Assembly (NCBI RefSeq): GCF_028737325.1 | Contig: NZ_JAQZCH010000002.1 | Location: 124,001 to 188,000 of the forward strand | Origin: Microbacterium thalli | Lineage (GTDB): Bacteria > Actinomycetota > Actinomycetes > Actinomycetales > Microbacteriaceae | Direction: 5' to 3' | DNA: 64,000 nucleotides | In this document: positions 61,901 through 64,000 of the stretch, in pieces | Layout: the number at the start of each line of letters is the position of its first letter | How positions within the stretch are numbered: position 1 is the stretch's first letter | The notes under the pieces: generated by a model | The model's database searches: none | Told to the model about the DNA's origin: nothing | Seen by the model: only the letters and a program-made list of their open reading frames with translations | Program-made: the position numbers and the translations under genes

Positions 61901-62225
61901 CCTGCGCTCGGAGTGGGCCGACCTGCAGCCGATCGAGGTCGAGACGGAGATCGACTTCGCCGACGCGACCCTGCTGGGCGACGGGCGGCCGCACGTCATC
62001 ATCTGCAAGCTCGACGCCGTCTACCGACGCCACGACCGGGGCGGCCGTCTCGAGATCGTCGACTGGAAGACGGGCCGGCCGCCGCGAACGCCGGCCGAAC
62101 GCGCCGAACGGATGCTGCAGCTCGAGCTGTATCGGCGGGCGTACTCCACCCGCCACGGCGTACCCGAGTCCGAGATCGACGTCGCGCTGTACTACGTCGG
62201 TGACGACCTCATCCTGCGGGGGTGA
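58935..62225 (+). CDS. adnB: AdnB-like helicase-nuclease subunit
   Basis: The 1096-residue UvrD/Rep-type helicase fused to a RecB-like nuclease has all motor motifs intact: A-G-A-G-S-G-K-T (about 36-43), F-T-R-K-A-A near 70, L-L-D-E-Y-Q-D-T near 318, G-D-P-H-Q-S-I-Y-G-W-R-G-A near 348, H-G-S-K-G-L-E-W near 698 and Y-V-A-V-T-R-A-R-D-A-L near 786. The nuclease has R-L-G-T-R-F-H-A-W and C-K-L-D-A-V then V-D-W-K-T-G-R near 1040. It should be the lead motor with AdnA for double-strand-break resection. The GTG start is fixed by the GTGA overlap. Confidence 0.92.
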   Translation: MIVSPAALAAALGQFPPTPEQSAVISAPLEPALVVAGAGSGKTETMAGRVVWLVANGLVSRAGILGLTFTRKAAGELAERIRRRLDRLTEFETAGLLPHLDDLHARGALDVFGELERAHAPAIARLTTIDRLADDCGALGQAAPADSLLDRPTVSTYNSFADGIVRENAVRIGRDPEAAVLSESAAWLLMRRVVLESDDERLELRDNALRTIIDGALRIARDGVDNLVDFSDLGRFGHAFADVLERPSTRSGTTVYADVARAAEQVGALPLLADLAREYQSRKVRAGVIDFSDQVAGAVAVIRGHQAVADELRARHPVVLLDEYQDTSVVQTELLAAVFSGTAVMAVGDPHQSIYGWRGASAGNLGDFAAAFAPDGPSHRFSLATSWRNSRRILRAANAVLTPLAERSPVPVDELRSRPGAPEGQVDIVFEPDLDAETDRVAAWFQSVRADRARRGEPTSAAILLRSKKHMTRYADALGRRGIPHRILGLGGLLSTPEVVDVVSALRVISDPTAGSALLRLLAGPRWAVGLRDLRALAELARRLARSDASLQPLPPDLRGGEERASLIDALDFILRVPADHSWLAELTPAARERLREAAAVFAGLRRASTMPVPELVRLIEAELRLDIELAANESRGPARVASDQLRAFVDELQGFLATDESGSLPSLLAWLDHAERQDEFAPRTEPPEDDVVQILTIHGSKGLEWDAVAVGRVVVDELPARPRDKQGWLGFGVLPYAFRGDARWLPEFAWQAHAAPTQQDLKAALTRFADDNADRQREEERRLAYVAVTRARDALLLSGSFWSGTRNPRGPSAFLTEIAAALDHPIDDVDPGENPYLERRQLLSWPLDALGSRRTRVDAAAEAVRVVRASGAVPEPSRDLALLLAERDERRNAAAPSAPTRIPASRFKEFAADYATAVEAALRPLPERPYRETRLGTRFHAWVEQRSGIAARGPQPDAPLWETDADLDETGAAGAGSDAEFRLLQENFLRSEWADLQPIEVETEIDFADATLLGDGRPHVIICKLDAVYRRHDRGGRLEIVDWKTGRPPRTPAERAERMLQLELYRRAYSTRHGVPESEIDVALYYVGDDLILRG

Positions 62226-62231
62226 CGCTCC

Positions 62232-63500
62232 TCAGTCGTTGCCGGCCCAGCGACGCAACGCGTTGCGCGCCGACTCGGCGTGCTCGGGGTCGCGGTCTTC
62301 GGCCTCGTCGCTCGAGAGCGCGGGCTCGTCGGGCGCGGGCGGGTTCGCGGGGCGGTGGTCGCTCGAGCCGCCGTCGGGAGTCCAGTCGGAGAGATCGATG
62401 GGGATCGTCTCGATGTCCGCCTGCTCGGCGGTCTCCTGGTCAGCGAGGTAGGCGGCGAGGAGAGCCGGATCGTAGGTATCGGTCTGCATCGAGGTGTCGC
62501 GCGCTGCTGTCGCCGTGGCGGGGGTGCGCTCGAGGATCTCGAGCGCATCGTCGACCGAGCTGTGCTCGTCCTCGAGCAGGGGCTCGTCGCGCACACCCTC
62601 ATCCAGAGCGGTGAGGAGGGCGACGGCGTCCTCGACCACGCGCGCTGCGCCGGTCTCGTGCCCATGCGCGAGCCAGCGGGCGAACTCGAGCTCCGCGTAG
62701 AGCCGGGCGCGCGAGGCGAGGGCCGCATCAGGGGTGTGATGGGCCGCCTCGGCGTACGCCTCGAGGACGTCGTCCCGCGCATTCGGTGCCGAAGCGAGCC
62801 AGCGCAGGTCCTCCGCCGGGTCGCCGACGCCGAGGCCGTTCCACGCGAGCAGACCGGTGACCGTCGGTCCCGCGGCCGTGTCGGTGAGCACGAAACGGCT
62901 CGGGTCGACCCCGCCGAGCGTCACGGTCGTCTCGAACCGCCAGAGGCGGTCGGCGCCGAGCGCCGTGCTCCAGCGTCGCAGCAGGCCGAAGGGCAGCGAG
63001 CCGGTCGCCTCCGCGCGGTCGAGCAGGCGCTCGGCATCCACCCGCACGTCGGCGCTCGTGCGGATGCGCAGCCCGGCGTCGCGGGCGACGGCGTGCGGCA
63101 GCCCGTGCACACGGGCGATCGCGGCTCCGAGCGACCAGGCGACGCCGCGACCGGCGGGGATGTGAGCGGCGTCGACGCGGTAACCGGGGACGAATTCCTG
63201 CACGACGGCGGTGAACCCGTCGAGGCGTGCGGTTCCCAGCAGGGTGGGTGCCGCGAAGGGGAGGAGGCCGCGGACGCCGGGCGTCAGCGCGCGCAGCGCG
63301 CGGGTGTCGGCCACGAGCTCGCGGTCGGCGTCGGCGTCCACGGGTGCCCGTACGACGACGCGCTTGCCGTCGGCGAGCGTGACGAGCGCGCTGTCGTAGC
63401 GGCTGTCGGAGCCCTCGGTCAGTTCGGCCGCGCCGACCACGGCGGCGCCGGGCAGAGCCGAGCTGACGGACGCGGCTAGAGTGAAGGGAGAGCGAGCCAT
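62232..63500 (-). CDS. APH/kinase-fold protein with degenerate active site
   Basis: The 422-residue protein has an aminoglycoside-phosphotransferase-like fold over about residues 1-300: V-V-V-R-A-P near 48 (phosphate-anchoring region), a V-Q-E-F-V-P-G hinge near 100 and G-D-P-A-E-D-L-R-W-L near 255. The catalytic H-G-D...N loop is replaced by G-G-V-D-P-S-R-F and the I-D-W metal Asp by L-A-W, so phosphotransfer looks unlikely. The last 120 residues are acidic and disordered. TACCCT six bases upstream of ATG63500 sets the start. It sits between adnAB and nudC. Confidence 0.8.
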   Translation of the reverse strand: MARSPFTLAASVSSALPGAAVVGAAELTEGSDSRYDSALVTLADGKRVVVRAPVDADADRELVADTRALRALTPGVRGLLPFAAPTLLGTARLDGFTAVVQEFVPGYRVDAAHIPAGRGVAWSLGAAIARVHGLPHAVARDAGLRIRTSADVRVDAERLLDRAEATGSLPFGLLRRWSTALGADRLWRFETTVTLGGVDPSRFVLTDTAAGPTVTGLLAWNGLGVGDPAEDLRWLASAPNARDDVLEAYAEAAHHTPDAALASRARLYAELEFARWLAHGHETGAARVVEDAVALLTALDEGVRDEPLLEDEHSSVDDALEILERTPATATAARDTSMQTDTYDPALLAAYLADQETAEQADIETIPIDLSDWTPDGGSSDHRPANPPAPDEPALSSDEAEDRDPEHAESARNALRRWAGND

Positions 63501-63506
63501 GCCATC

Positions 63507-63512
63507 AGGGTA
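63507..63512 (-). promoter_or_regulatory. -10 element TACCCT for the APH-like gene
   Basis: On the minus strand TACCCT (63512-63507) lies six bases before ATG63500, again the leaderless spacing. Confidence 0.45.
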
Positions 63513-63565
63513 GGTCGGGCGGCGGCGCAGGCCGACGCGCCACGCCCGCGAGAGAGGTCCCCGAG

Positions 63566-64000
63566 ATGCGATTGCAGCCGCCGGCCCTAGCCCGGTCCGC
63601 GTTCGACACGTCACCCGACGAACGAGCCGAGGACGGCCTCGTCGCACGGCTTCTCGCGGACCCGACCACGCGGGTGCTGCGCGTGAACGGTGACCGGGCA
63701 CCCGCCGTCGGCACCCGTCTGCTGTGGGAGGCCCCGGACGCGGTGACGGACGCGGCGGAATGGGGATTCCTCGGGCGCGCGGGCGACGGCTCCGCGCGGC
63801 TCGTGGCGGCCGTCGAGCCGCCGAGGTCCTCCGATGGACGTGACGACGACGGTTGGGTCTCGCTGCGGATGGTCGGCGGCGACCTGAGCGACGAGGATGC
63901 GGGAGCCCTCGTCACCGCGGTCTCGCTGGCCCGGTGGTTCACCGACTTCCGCTTCTGCCCCCGGTGCGGTTCGCCCGCGCCGCTGCGCGCGGCCGGGTGG
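63566..64000 (+). CDS. nudC: NADH pyrophosphatase NudC, N-terminal part
   Basis: The first 145 residues are visible before the right edge. They form the NudC N-terminal domain and end in F-C-P-R-C-G-S-P, the first half of the four-Cys zinc ribbon that separates the N-domain from the Nudix catalytic domain. NudC hydrolyses NAD(H) to NMN(H) and AMP and removes NAD caps from RNA. ATG63566 follows GAGAGG at 63551-63556. The Nudix box lies beyond the window, so activity cannot be judged. It is divergent from the APH-like gene. Confidence 0.9.
   Translation, partial: MRLQPPALARSAFDTSPDERAEDGLVARLLADPTTRVLRVNGDRAPAVGTRLLWEAPDAVTDAAEWGFLGRAGDGSARLVAAVEPPRSSDGRDDDGWVSLRMVGGDLSDEDAGALVTAVSLARWFTDFRFCPRCGSPAPLRAAGW

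Overview
The window is a contiguous stretch of the chromosome of a high-GC Gram-positive bacterium, most likely a Microbacteriaceae actinobacterium such as Microbacterium. The grounds are a base composition near 70 % GC, frequent GTG and one TTG start, many genes whose start codon lies 6-7 bases after a TANNNT -10 element (leaderless mRNAs), and an actinobacterial gene set: AdnA/AdnB, DUF3107, DUF3117, actinobacterial-type DapD, TatB, a MarP-like protease, and a PRC-barrel/MgtE_N/CBS protein beside DUF1003. The species call is inference. I see no phage, insertion sequence, CRISPR array, tRNA or rRNA. The content is ordinary core and near-core chromosome, and I found no convincing new defence or biosynthetic system. 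The only gene-free stretch of about 300 bases (16576-16878) holds a tandem glycine riboswitch.

Layout: (1) 1-8.6 kb: start of an exonuclease running off the left edge, ychF, an SDR protein, Dps, small hypothetical and zinc-ribbon proteins, a zinc-less MDR-like protein, a PfpI/DJ-1 protein, a 39-residue CCGGGCC microprotein and a DHA2 drug exporter. (2) 8.7-15.3 kb, minus strand: a tightly overlapping NAD operon, NrtR-like regulator - nadA - nadB - nadC - cysteine desulfurase - GT2 glycosyltransferase, with a recognisable promoter. (3) 15.4-21.2 kb: MarP-like protease, then the glycine riboswitch and gcvT-gcvH-gcvP. (4) 21.3-29.2 kb: a CPBP membrane protein and an oligopeptide/dipeptide ABC importer (lipoprotein, two permeases, fused double ATPase) interrupted by an antisense PH-domain gene. 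(5) 29.3-41.9 kb: typA, DUF2200, azlC-azlD, a small membrane protein, 7Fe ferredoxin, dapC, citrate synthase, PPK2, lactate permease, divergent dapD/dapE, a PIG-V-like mannosyltransferase. (6) 41.9-52.9 kb: DUF3117, O-methyltransferase, tatB, the MgtE_N/CBS - DUF1003 - Mrp operon, a general-stress protein and hydrolase, aminopeptidase P and gamma-glutamyltransferase, an EEP-family hydrolase and a PHP phosphoesterase. (7) 52.9-64 kb: DEAD-box helicase, ferritin-like protein, DUF3107, adnA-adnB, a degenerate APH-like protein and the start of nudC.

Functional themes: NAD supply (de novo operon plus NudC turnover), one-carbon/glycine catabolism under riboswitch control, diaminopimelate/lysine synthesis (dapC, dapD, dapE), peptide uptake and breakdown, stress protection (Dps, PfpI, ferritin-like, YflT-type), and double-strand-break resection (AdnAB). 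Most convergent gene pairs are separated by a strong GC-rich hairpin that can terminate in both directions. Two pairs instead have directly abutting stop codons in a TGATCA site. Coordinates, starts and motifs were read by eye; family names come from knowledge of those families and no database search was run.
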